DNA of 5,774 nucleotides from Bacteroidales bacterium (GTDB lineage Bacteria > Bacteroidota > Bacteroidia > Bacteroidales > UBA12077), in assembly GCA_030600625.1 (NCBI GenBank), contig JAUVLS010000106.1:1-5774 (forward strand), given 5' to 3'. Below the pieces are notes generated by a model. It was not told the DNA's origin, did no database searches, and saw only the letters and a program-made list of their open reading frames with translations. Below, piece after piece: positions 1 to 5,774 of the stretch. Position 1 is the first letter of the stretch. Each line of letters opens with the position of its first letter. The translations under genes were made by a program, and so were the position numbers.

Positions 1-621
1 ATACGATGATGGAACAGCTTCCTGCATTTGAGTGTAAGCAATTCGTAATTTGTTACGACTTTTATTTTCGATTGCTTCAATATCAAATCGTAAATCGTTT
101 ATTTTTTCTTCAAGCTCAACTAATAGTTTTATGGCTGCTACTTTTAATGATGTTGGAATTACATCATTAGTCGATTGATAAATATTAGCATGTTCAATCG
201 AATCAATTATTTTATATTCACCTGGTTGGTGATCGAGTTTTAAAAGTGATTCATTTGTAATTATTTCATTAACATTCATGTTAATACTTGTGCCTGCGCC
301 ACCCTGAATCGCAGGAACAATAAAATGATTAAAATATTTACCTTCTGCAACTTCTTCGGCCGATTCAATTAAAGCAGTAATAATTGATTTATCAAAAAGA
401 TTAATTGGGAGATCATTATCAGGATGTTTTTCCAGAACAGCTTTTTTAAAACTATTGTAAGTAAGGTAACAAGCCAGTTTTGTTAATCCGATTGCTTTAT
501 ACCATTCAATATGAAAAGGAGTATTGTCAGGGAAATTTTCTTTTGCTCTTAATGAATGTATTCCATACAAAGCATCTTTATTGATTTGCTTTTCTCCTAA
601 AAAATCTTTTTCTATTCTCAT
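1..621 (-). CDS. aspA: Aspartate ammonia-lyase (aspartase), N-terminal part, runs off left edge
   Basis: This frame encodes the first 207 residues of a fumarase/aspartase superfamily enzyme. Family members are usually about 460-480 residues, so more than half lies outside the window. Aspartase deaminates L-aspartate to fumarate and ammonia as a cytosolic homotetramer. Visible motifs are YGIHSLRAKENFP (19-31), the substrate-binding loop GGAGTSINMNVNEIITN (107-123), QSTNDVIPT (149-157) and TQMQEAVP (197-204). GGAGTS and TQ, where fumarases have TH, favour aspartase over class II fumarase. The catalytic serine loop and the GSSxMPGKxNP signature are off-window, so activity cannot be judged. The start is the ATG at 621-619, with no clear Shine-Dalgarno. 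The gene follows the GxxExxY gene after 69 bp and probably has its own promoter. The N-terminal 100 residues look somewhat divergent (HSL for the usual QTL), so a diverged paralogue is possible. Confidence 0.85.
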   Translation of the reverse strand, partial: MRIEKDFLGEKQINKDALYGIHSLRAKENFPDNTPFHIEWYKAIGLTKLACYLTYNSFKKAVLEKHPDNDLPINLFDKSIITALIESAEEVAEGKYFNHFIVPAIQGGAGTSINMNVNEIITNESLLKLDHQPGEYKIIDSIEHANIYQSTNDVIPTSLKVAAIKLLVELEEKINDLRFDIEAIENKSRNKLRIAYTQMQEAVPSSY

Positions 622-673
622 ATTTATAATTACGAATTTTTATTTATTAGTACATATCTATTTTTAGAATTTA

Positions 674-693
674 TGTCGCGAATACGCGAATTA
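674..693. repeat. Octamer repeat and hairpin at the 3' end of the GxxExxY gene
   Basis: Read on the plus strand, octamers TGTCGCGA (674-681) and ATACGCGA (682-689) are followed by ATTA, which overlaps the gene's stop codon. The same bases form a perfect inverted repeat, TCGCG-AATA-CGCGA (676-689). On the plus strand it is followed by a T-rich run (from 691), which resembles a weak intrinsic terminator for rightward transcripts. On the gene's own strand no T-tract follows. A related copy lies at 1118-1133. Confidence 0.6.
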
Positions 694-1080
694 TTTTTTA
701 TTTTTCTCAAATACTATTCTTTTATAATTTAATTGAAGTTGTCCAAAATTTACAATTAGTGCTAGTTTATTATTCGAAACTTTCAGATAATTTAATGATT
801 GAGCAATAAATTTATCTACTATTCCTGAGGTTGCTTTTATTTCAAGTATAATTTTATCAAAAACTACAAAATCTGCATAAAATTTATGAGGCAATATTTT
901 TTCTTTATAGTTTACAATATATTCTTTTTCTCTTTCATAAGGAATTCCTTCTTTTTTGAATTCATATTCGAGAGCATCTTTATAAACAATTTCTAAAAAT
1001 CCTGCCCCAAGATTGTTATGAACTTCAAAACATTTTCCAATGATATCGTAACTTTCTTGTTTGTAAATTAAGTTATTCAT
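691..1080 (-). CDS. GxxExxY family protein, PD-(D/E)xK nuclease-like
   Basis: This 129-residue protein has full family length. The name-giving motif is GFLEIVY at 27-33. It is followed by a PD-(D/E)xK-type core: Asp70 in FYADFVV, then Glu80-Ile-Lys82 in LEIKA, with QSLNYLK (94-100) and a C-terminal VNFG strand (110-113). It has no signal peptide or membrane segment, so it is presumably cytosolic. The family is widespread in Bacteroidota and other environmental bacteria. Its fold resembles nucleases, but its biological role is not established to my knowledge, and nuclease activity here is inference. The start is the ATG at 1080-1078. The stop codon abuts a GC-richer octamer repeat, and a related repeat lies 38 bp upstream of the start. 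It is separated from the regulator gene by 70 bp and from the aspartase gene by 69 bp, so it reads as an independent insertion rather than an operon member. Confidence 0.88.
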   Translation of the reverse strand: MNNLIYKQESYDIIGKCFEVHNNLGAGFLEIVYKDALEYEFKKEGIPYEREKEYIVNYKEKILPHKFYADFVVFDKIILEIKATSGIVDKFIAQSLNYLKVSNNKLALIVNFGQLQLNYKRIVFEKNKK

Positions 1081-1117
1081 AAATAATTGAATTATGTAGC
1101 TATGATCTATTGTTATT

Positions 1118-1133
1118 ATTAGCGAATTAGCGG
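1118..1133. repeat. Octamer repeat upstream of the GxxExxY gene
   Basis: Two tandem octamers, ATTAGCGA and ATTAGCGG, are followed by CG and a T-run. They match the copy at 674-693 in the same orientation: GCGAATACGCGA (678-689) and GCGAATTAGCGG (1122-1133) agree at 9 of 12 positions, GCGAAT..GCG. being shared. Both stand out as GC-rich words in otherwise AT-rich spacers. The pair brackets the GxxExxY gene. Confidence 0.6.
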
Positions 1134-1150
1134 CGTTTTTATTTTAATCA

Positions 1151-2317
1151 TTATTTTGAAATCGGTTGAGCATATGCAATTACATCTTTACCTGTAATTT
1201 CTTTTTCACATAAAATGATTAGTCGTTCCAGTACGTTTCTAAACTCACGAATATTTCCTGTCCAGTTAATTTTTTTTAATTCTTCAATGGCATCATCGTT
1301 AATTTCCTTTTTAGGTACACCATAGTCAGCACATATTAATTCATTAAAATGATTTGCTAATAATGGTATATCATCTTTTCTTTCATCTAATCCGGGAACA
1401 GAAATAAGTATGACACTTAACCTATGATAAAGATCTTCGCGGAAATGGTGATTTTTAATTTCTTCTTTAAGATTTTTGTTTGTTGCTGCAATTATACGCA
1501 CATCAACATGAATGTCTTTATCGCTGCCAACTCTTGTGACCTTCTTTTCTTCGAGTGCTTTTAAAACTTTTGCTTGGGCATTAAGACTCATGTCCCCAAT
1601 CTCATCAAGAAATATGGTGCCTGTATGTGCTTGTTCAAATTTACCTTTTCGTTGCTTATGTGCTGAAGTAAAAGCTCCTTTTTCATGACCAAAAAGTTCA
1701 CTTTCAATTAATTCTGAAGGTATTGCAGCACAATTTACTTCAACAAAAGGGAATTCAGCACGGTCACTCTTTTCGTGCAACCAGCGTGCTACTAATTCTT
1801 TACCTGATCCGTTTGGCCCTGTAATTAAAACCCGCGCGTTGGTTGGTGCAACTTTCTCTATCATATCTTTTACCTGTTGAACAGGTTTCGACTCACCAAC
1901 AATGTCGTAAGTTTTTGTTACTTTACGTTTTAATGTTTTGGTTTCTTTAATTAATGAAGATCTGTCCATTGCATTACGTATGGTAACTAACAAGCGATTT
2001 AAATCAAGTGGTTTTTCGATAAAATCGTATGCTCCCTTTTTTATGGATTCGACTGCGGTATCAATATTACCATGACCGGAAATCATTATAACCGGAACAT
2101 CGGTAGCAACTCCAAAAATATCTTCCAGAACTTCAATACCATCTTTTTTGGGCATTTTAATATCTAATAAAACAATATCGTACTTATTGTTTTTAAATTG
2201 TTCCAATCCTTCTTCTCCATCTGCTGCAATATCAACCTGATGATCTTCGTATTCCAGTATTTCCTTTAGAGTATCTCTTATGCTTTTTTCGTCGTCGATA
2301 ACTAAAATCTTGGCCAT
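1151..2317 (-). CDS. NtrC-type sigma-54-dependent response regulator lacking a Fis HTH domain
   Basis: This 388-residue regulator contains a receiver domain (about 1-118) with acidic pocket Asp8/Asp9, phospho-acceptor Asp52, Ser80 and Lys102. A short linker leads to a sigma-54 AAA+ domain (about 139-310) with Walker A GPNGSGKE (167-174), sigma-54 contact loop GAFTSA (214-219) and Walker B IFLDEI (235-240). It also has ATN (278-280), arginine-finger region FREDLYHRL (292-300) and sensor II WTGNIRE (352-358). Phosphorylation by a histidine kinase should drive hexamer formation and ATP-dependent opening of sigma-54 polymerase promoters. Two features are odd. GAFTSA replaces the usual GAFTGA, and the protein ends about 30 residues after sensor II, with no Fis-type helix-turn-helix. 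NtrC relatives are usually 440-480 residues. The gene starts at the ATG at 2317-2315, only 11 bp after the ppx-like stop, so the two are probably co-transcribed. It ends with tandem stops (TAA TGA). No partner kinase is in the window. Confidence 0.93.
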   Translation of the reverse strand: MAKILVIDDEKSIRDTLKEILEYEDHQVDIAADGEEGLEQFKNNKYDIVLLDIKMPKKDGIEVLEDIFGVATDVPVIMISGHGNIDTAVESIKKGAYDFIEKPLDLNRLLVTIRNAMDRSSLIKETKTLKRKVTKTYDIVGESKPVQQVKDMIEKVAPTNARVLITGPNGSGKELVARWLHEKSDRAEFPFVEVNCAAIPSELIESELFGHEKGAFTSAHKQRKGKFEQAHTGTIFLDEIGDMSLNAQAKVLKALEEKKVTRVGSDKDIHVDVRIIAATNKNLKEEIKNHHFREDLYHRLSVILISVPGLDERKDDIPLLANHFNELICADYGVPKKEINDDAIEELKKINWTGNIREFRNVLERLIILCEKEITGKDVIAYAQPISK

Positions 2318-2328
2318 ATATTTAATTT

Positions 2329-3258
2329 TTAATTGTTTAATATTTTATCGACCATGCCTTCTTTAATAGCGAAAGCCGATTGTGTTAATGAATTAATTTT
2401 AAATTTTCTGATGATAAAATTAACAAAAATACTTGCCAGAACAATCATTTCGATCCGAACCAATTCCAGTCCTTCCATTTTTTTGCGTTCTTCAAGTGTT
2501 GATTTTAAAAGATCTTCGTGCAATATAGCATAATCCTCCAAATTAATAGGATAGGACTTGCTCTTTTTTACTTCTTCCGGAATTCCACCGTTTTTTGCTA
2601 TTATTATTGCCCGAAATGAATCGAAAGTACCTGAGCAACCAATTAATTTTTTAGCCTGGTATTTTTTAAAAGCTTCGTATAAGGGTTCAAGTTCAGAGTC
2701 AATGTACTGCTCAACTTTCTTTGTCTGGTCTAAAGTAATCGGGTCTGATGGTTTAAACATGTCAAGCAGTCTGGCCATTCCTAATTTAAAACTTTTTTTC
2801 CAGATAATACCTGTACTATTAGCTATTATAAACTCGTTGCTTCCACCGCCAATATCAAGAATTAGTACATTCTCATTATTGAATTTTACTACTTGTTTTA
2901 CACCACGATAAATTAATTCTGCTTCTTCATCGCCGGATATTATTTGTACTTGAATTCCAAATTTATTTTCAATGGAATCGACAAATTCTTTACCGTTTTC
3001 TGTACTTCTAACTCCGGATGTGGCAGTAGTAATAATCTTTTTAGCATTAAATCGTGTTATACTTTCCATATGTTGTGAAATCGCGTTTATTCCACGTTCA
3101 AATGCTTCGGGGGTAATTAATTTATTGTTAATACCATCTTTGCCCAGCTTCACACCGGCTTTATCCTTAAAAATGATTTTATATTGATTATTATCATAAG
3201 TTTCGACAATAAGTAAATTGAAAGTATTAGTACCCATGTCTATAATTGCGATTCTCAT
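2329..3258 (-). CDS. ppx: Ppx/GppA family phosphatase (exopolyphosphatase or pppGpp phosphohydrolase)
   Basis: This 309-residue protein of the ASKHA phosphotransferase fold would hydrolyse inorganic polyphosphate from its ends, or pppGpp to ppGpp. Sequence alone cannot separate the two activities. Motifs in order are phosphate-1 loop DMGTNTFNLL (7-16), ATSGVRSTENG (79-89), SGDEEAELIYRGV (108-120) with the expected catalytic glutamate at 111 or 112, phosphate-2 loop LDIGGGSNE (134-142), GCSGTFDS (207-214) and a C-terminal SAFAIKEGMV (294-303). It is the short two-lobed form, without the C-terminal HD-like region of the roughly 500-residue E. coli enzymes. No signal peptide or membrane segment is seen, so it is cytosolic. 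The start is the ATG at 3258-3256, directly before the first strand of the fold. It heads the pair with the sigma-54 regulator and lies 226 bp downstream of the permease gene, suggesting its own promoter in that spacer. Confidence 0.9.
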   Translation of the reverse strand: MRIAIIDMGTNTFNLLIVETYDNNQYKIIFKDKAGVKLGKDGINNKLITPEAFERGINAISQHMESITRFNAKKIITTATSGVRSTENGKEFVDSIENKFGIQVQIISGDEEAELIYRGVKQVVKFNNENVLILDIGGGSNEFIIANSTGIIWKKSFKLGMARLLDMFKPSDPITLDQTKKVEQYIDSELEPLYEAFKKYQAKKLIGCSGTFDSFRAIIIAKNGGIPEEVKKSKSYPINLEDYAILHEDLLKSTLEERKKMEGLELVRIEMIVLASIFVNFIIRKFKINSLTQSAFAIKEGMVDKILNN

Positions 3259-3291
3259 AAAATGGAATTATTTAATTTCCAATAAACAAAA

Positions 3292-3361
3292 TACAAATTA
3301 CAAATAATCTCAAAATTACAAATTAAAAATTCTAAAACTTGAAATTAGAAATTAGAAATTT
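3292..3361. repeat. AT-rich heptamer repeat array
   Basis: TACAAAT occurs at 3292-3298, 3299-3305 and 3317-3323. GAAATTA is tandem at 3341-3347 and 3348-3354, followed by the variant GAAATTT at 3355-3361. The words share an AAATT core with a 7 bp period. The word AATTACGAATT in front of the aspartase gene (about 627-637) resembles the same family. Such arrays are common in Bacteroidota spacers in my experience, and their function is unknown. Confidence 0.6.
3311..3318 (-). promoter_or_regulatory. Possible Bacteroidota -7 box upstream of the ppx-like gene
   Basis: On the minus strand this reads TAATTTTG, matching the Bacteroidota -7 consensus TAnnTTTG, 52 bp before the ppx-like ATG. No TTG -33 element lies at the expected spacing, and AT-rich heptamers produce such words by chance, so support is weak. 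Confidence 0.2.
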
Positions 3362-3415
3362 GATTAACCTGCCGACCAGACCAAGGTAATTAAGCCATTC
3401 CCAAATTTCAAGTTT
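3335..3415. repeat. 81 bp nested inverted repeat
   Basis: The outer arms AAACTTGAAATT (3335-3346) and AATTTCAAGTTT (3404-3415) are perfectly complementary over 12 bp. Inside, 3360-3370 pairs with 3384-3393 over 10 bp, with a G-T wobble and one bulged A (3366). This closes a 13-base loop, GCCGACCAGACCA. GAAATTTG (3355-3362) and CAAATTTC (3402-3409) give an alternative 8 bp pairing. It could be a structured leader, a cruciform or a small non-autonomous repeat. Low sequence complexity makes chance pairing possible for the outer arm. Confidence 0.5.
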
Positions 3416-3420
3416 CAATT

Positions 3421-3445
3421 ACAACTGGTATTGTGTGTCAGTTGT
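3421..3445. repeat. Small inverted repeat after the permease gene
   Basis: ACAACTG (3421-3427) and CAGTTGT (3439-3445) are perfect 7 bp arms around an 11-base loop rich in GT. It lies about 40 bp beyond the permease stop codon in the direction of transcription. It could stabilise or end the exporter mRNA, but no T-tract follows on the minus strand, so it is not called a terminator. Confidence 0.4.
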
Positions 3446-3484
3446 GTAATCCCTTCTTACAGTATGTATGCGCACTATAATGGT

Positions 3485-4825
3485 TTAAGACTTATATCGT
3501 AACCATTTCCACAGTTCTTTATAATTTACTTTTTTACCATACATAAGAATTCCTGTACGATAAATTTTACCTGCAAACCATGTAGAACCAATAAATGTTA
3601 ATACCAATAATCCCATTGATAGTGCAAGTTCCCAATATGGAACGCCAAAAGGAATCCGAACCATCATTACAATTGGAGAAGTAAATGGTATTATTGAAAA
3701 CCAGAATGCTAAAGAGCTTTCGGGATTTTGTACGACATTCATCATTACAAAAATACCGAGAATTAAAGGTATTGTAATCGGAAGCATAAATTGTTGCGTA
3801 TCAGTCTCATTATCAACAGCAGAGCCTATGGCTGCAAATAAAGATCCATACAATAAATATCCACCTAAAAAGAAAAAGATAAACGAGCCAAATATTAAAC
3901 CGAAATCTATTGATTTAGCGGAATTAAGTATACTTGTAAACTTGTCCATGTTTTGTGGTTCGATTGTTTCAACTTGAGGTATGTTTTGTTGTTCTAATAA
4001 ATCCTGAACTACAACTTCCTGTGCATTTTTTGTTTCTAATTCAGGTAAAAACACTGTTTTAACTCCCGTTATAATAATAAAAGTAAGCAATATCCATAGC
4101 AAGAATTGTGTTAAACCAACCAGTGCAATCCCAACAATTTTTCCCATCATTAATTGAAATGGCCTTGCCGATGAAATAATAATTTCAACTATTCTACTGG
4201 TTTTTTCTTCAATAACTCCACGCATTACCTGGGCACCAAACAAGAAAATGAAGAAATAAATTAAAAAGCCACTGGCATAACCAACAATCATAGCTATTTC
4301 AGTTGAGCTTTCTTTTTCTTCGCCATCATCTGTCCACTGAATTGTACGTATTGAAACATCTGATTTAATGGATTTCAACACCTCTTCATCGATGCCATGA
4401 GACCGCAGTTCTTTATTTTTCAACTCTTTTTCCATAGCATTTGCTATATGCGATTTTACCGAAAAACTTGGTTGTTTTTTTGAATATAAATGAACAGCAC
4501 TTGGTTCGTAAGTGATGTTTGGAAGTATTTGTAAAACTGCATAATAATCTAACTCAGAAAAATTAGCTCTTAATTCTTCGAGTTTTTTATTTTCTAAATA
4601 TTCAAATTTAATATAATCTGTATCGGCAATCTTATTTATAAAAATACCTGAACTATCTATTACTGCAATATTTTTAATATCGGTATCTTTCATTGATGCC
4701 AGCCATGCAGGAACAATCATCATTGCAGCAAAAAGAATCGGGCCAAGAATTGTCATTACAATAAATGATTTCTTCTTTACTCTTGTTATATATTCCCGAG
4801 ATATTATTAATTTTATTTTATTCAT
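3485..4825 (-). CDS. ABC-2 type transporter permease (NatB-like)
   Basis: This 446-residue inner-membrane protein is the membrane partner of the upstream ATPase. Its layout matches ABC2_membrane_3 exporters such as NatB/YhaP. A basic N-terminus (REYITRVKKKSF) precedes transmembrane helix 1 (about 21-42). A large extracytoplasmic domain (about 43-176) follows, then five or six C-terminal helices near 177-201, 230-255, 309-336, 346-365, 372-392 and 401-421. The conserved cytoplasmic segment EEKTSRIVEIIISSARP (206-222) contains the E-E-K and R-x-x-E pattern typical of the family. A hydrophilic insert (about 258-302) lies between the third and fourth helices. The ATG at 4825-4823 is preferred. 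The frame extends 9 codons further to a TTG at 4852 that touches the ATPase stop, but MNKIKLIISREY is the family-like start. The 27 bp gap indicates co-transcription. The substrate is unknown; sodium, peptides or lipids are possibilities from relatives. Confidence 0.9.
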   Translation of the reverse strand: MNKIKLIISREYITRVKKKSFIVMTILGPILFAAMMIVPAWLASMKDTDIKNIAVIDSSGIFINKIADTDYIKFEYLENKKLEELRANFSELDYYAVLQILPNITYEPSAVHLYSKKQPSFSVKSHIANAMEKELKNKELRSHGIDEEVLKSIKSDVSIRTIQWTDDGEEKESSTEIAMIVGYASGFLIYFFIFLFGAQVMRGVIEEKTSRIVEIIISSARPFQLMMGKIVGIALVGLTQFLLWILLTFIIITGVKTVFLPELETKNAQEVVVQDLLEQQNIPQVETIEPQNMDKFTSILNSAKSIDFGLIFGSFIFFFLGGYLLYGSLFAAIGSAVDNETDTQQFMLPITIPLILGIFVMMNVVQNPESSLAFWFSIIPFTSPIVMMVRIPFGVPYWELALSMGLLVLTFIGSTWFAGKIYRTGILMYGKKVNYKELWKWLRYKS

Positions 4826-4852
4826 AGGTGTATAAATTTTCAAACAATTCAA

Positions 4853-5773
4853 TTAATTTTTGTATTCGTTTACTACTTTTATAAAAATATCGTTCATGCT
4901 TGGAATAACCTCTTTGAATGAGATAATTTCAACAGCAGGAATAATTAATGAAAGCAATTCATTTTCATTTGTTTGATGTAGTAATTTTATACGTACCGCA
5001 TTATGTCCGTTAACCTTCGTTTTATCAATTATTTCATAATACTTATTCAATGATTTTTCAAGTTTTTCTATTTCTCCATTAAAAGAGATTTCATAAATAT
5101 TCGATTTGTATTTTTTTCGAATATCATCAATATGTCCTTCTAATATGTTTCGTGATTTATTTATTAAAGTAATATGATCGCACAATTCTTCAACCGATGC
5201 CATGTTATGAGTAGAAAATATTATGGTTGCTCCTTTTTTCTTCAGCTCAATAATCTCCTGTTTTAGCATATTTGCATTAATAGGGTCAAACCCACTAAAA
5301 GGTTCATCAAAGATTAGAAGTTGAGGCTCATGTACAATTGTAGTTACAAACTGAACCTTTTGAGCCATTCCTTTAGAAAGTTCTTCGACTTTTTTGTCCC
5401 ACCAAGCCTGCATTTCAAATTTTTCGAACCAGTATTTTAATCGTTTAAGAGCATCTCGTTTTGACAATCCTTTTAACCGGGCAAGATATAAAGCCTGTTC
5501 CCCAACTTTCATTTTTTTGTATAAACCACGTTCTTCTGGCAGATATCCAATAATATTTACATCTTCTGGCTGTAAAGGTCTTCCTTTTAATAAAATCTCA
5601 CCTTTATCGGGAGCAGTTATACGGTTTATGATTCTGATAAGTGTTGTTTTTCCTGCTCCATTTGGCCCGAGCAAGCCATAAATGCTATTTTCAGGTATGC
5701 TAATATTAACATCATCCAAAGCCAGGTGATTCACAAACTTCTTCTCAATATTTTGTGCTTTAAGTAATTCCAT
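4853..5773 (-). CDS. ABC transporter ATP-binding protein (NatA-like, with DUF4162 C-terminus)
   Basis: This 306-residue ATPase powers the adjacent permease from the cytoplasmic face of the membrane. The nucleotide-binding domain (about 1-215) carries Walker A GPNGAGKT (36-43), a Q-loop region YLPEERGLY (77-85), signature LSKGM (132-136, canonical LSGGQ), Walker B LLIFDE (152-157) with catalytic Glu157, D-loop SGFDP (160-164) and switch His189 in STHNM. A C-terminal domain (about 222-300) resembles DUF4162, common in NatA-type exporters. The position usually held by the Q-loop glutamine is Glu80. I recall this from the LPEERGLY subgroup, so it is probably not a defect. The start is the ATG at 5773-5771. 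Because only one base lies beyond it, an upstream in-frame start cannot be excluded, but length and alignment of the first strand suggest it is right. It is the first gene of the exporter pair visible here. Confidence 0.93.
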   Translation of the reverse strand: MELLKAQNIEKKFVNHLALDDVNISIPENSIYGLLGPNGAGKTTLIRIINRITAPDKGEILLKGRPLQPEDVNIIGYLPEERGLYKKMKVGEQALYLARLKGLSKRDALKRLKYWFEKFEMQAWWDKKVEELSKGMAQKVQFVTTIVHEPQLLIFDEPFSGFDPINANMLKQEIIELKKKGATIIFSTHNMASVEELCDHITLINKSRNILEGHIDDIRKKYKSNIYEISFNGEIEKLEKSLNKYYEIIDKTKVNGHNAVRIKLLHQTNENELLSLIIPAVEIISFKEVIPSMNDIFIKVVNEYKN

Positions 5774-5774
5774 C

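Larger units (their letters stand above)
3259..3484. other. Non-coding 226 bp spacer with AT-rich repeats
   Basis: No open frame with protein-like composition was found on either strand. From the ppx side, the spacer holds a short A/T leader, an array of 7 bp words (3292-3361), a nested inverted repeat (3335-3415) with a GC-richer centre, and a small inverted repeat (3421-3445). It should contain the end of the exporter transcript and the promoter of the ppx-regulator pair. No hairpin followed by a U-tract is visible on the minus strand. Confidence 0.7.

Noticed and set aside
43..58. Perfect inverted repeat TCGTAA-TTTG-TTACGA
   Set aside because: It lies inside the aspartase coding region, and short AT-rich arms of 6 bp are expected by chance.
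1098..1110. Short palindromic words around TAGCTA and GATC upstream of the GxxExxY gene
   Set aside because: They are too short and imperfect to support an operator, with no second copy in the window.
2333..3187. Plus-strand open frames at 2333-2533, 2558-2911 and 2972-3187
   Set aside because: They lie antisense to the ppx-like gene, whose motifs are intact. Their translations show no recognisable domain and look like shadows.
3379..3398. Possible sigma-54 promoter on the minus strand (TGGC and TTGG words)
   Set aside because: The two elements are 13 bases apart start to start instead of 11, and the -12 GC is missing.
5394..5681. Plus-strand open frame of 95 codons
   Set aside because: It is antisense to the Walker A to signature region of the ABC ATPase, and its composition is that of a shadow frame.

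Overview
This is a strongly AT-rich window in which every convincing gene lies on the minus strand, so transcription runs from the right end to the left end. A Bacteroidota genome, perhaps Bacteroidales-like, is the best guess. The reasons are the protein styles (a NtrC-like regulator with Walker A GPNGSGKE and GAFTSA, and a short Ppx/GppA), the lack of clear Shine-Dalgarno sequences, and AT-rich spacers built from 7-8 bp words. The lineage is inferred, not proven.

Layout in transcription order. (1) 5773-4853 and 4825-3485 encode an ABC ATPase and its ABC-2 type permease, a NatA/NatB-like exporter pair separated by 27 bp. (2) 3484-3259 is a 226 bp non-coding spacer holding tandem heptamers and an 81 bp nested inverted repeat. 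(3) 3258-2329 encodes a short Ppx/GppA phosphatase, followed after 11 bp by 2317-1151, a NtrC-type sigma-54 response regulator that ends without a Fis-type DNA-binding domain. (4) 1080-691 encodes a small GxxExxY protein with a PD-(D/E)xK-like nuclease core, bracketed by two copies of a GC-richer octamer repeat. (5) 621-1 is the N-terminal part of an aspartase (aspartate ammonia-lyase) that runs off the left edge.

The exporter pair and the ppx-regulator pair each look like a short operon. Polyphosphate or (p)ppGpp turnover beside a sigma-54 activator suggests a stress or nutrient signalling unit, but no histidine kinase or target promoter is visible here. The GxxExxY gene is the most accessory-looking piece: it sits between housekeeping genes and has similar repeat words at both ends. 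No RNA gene, CRISPR array, transposase or phage gene was seen. The points most worth checking are the repeat-flanked GxxExxY cassette, the regulator without a DNA-binding domain, and the structured spacer at 3259-3484.
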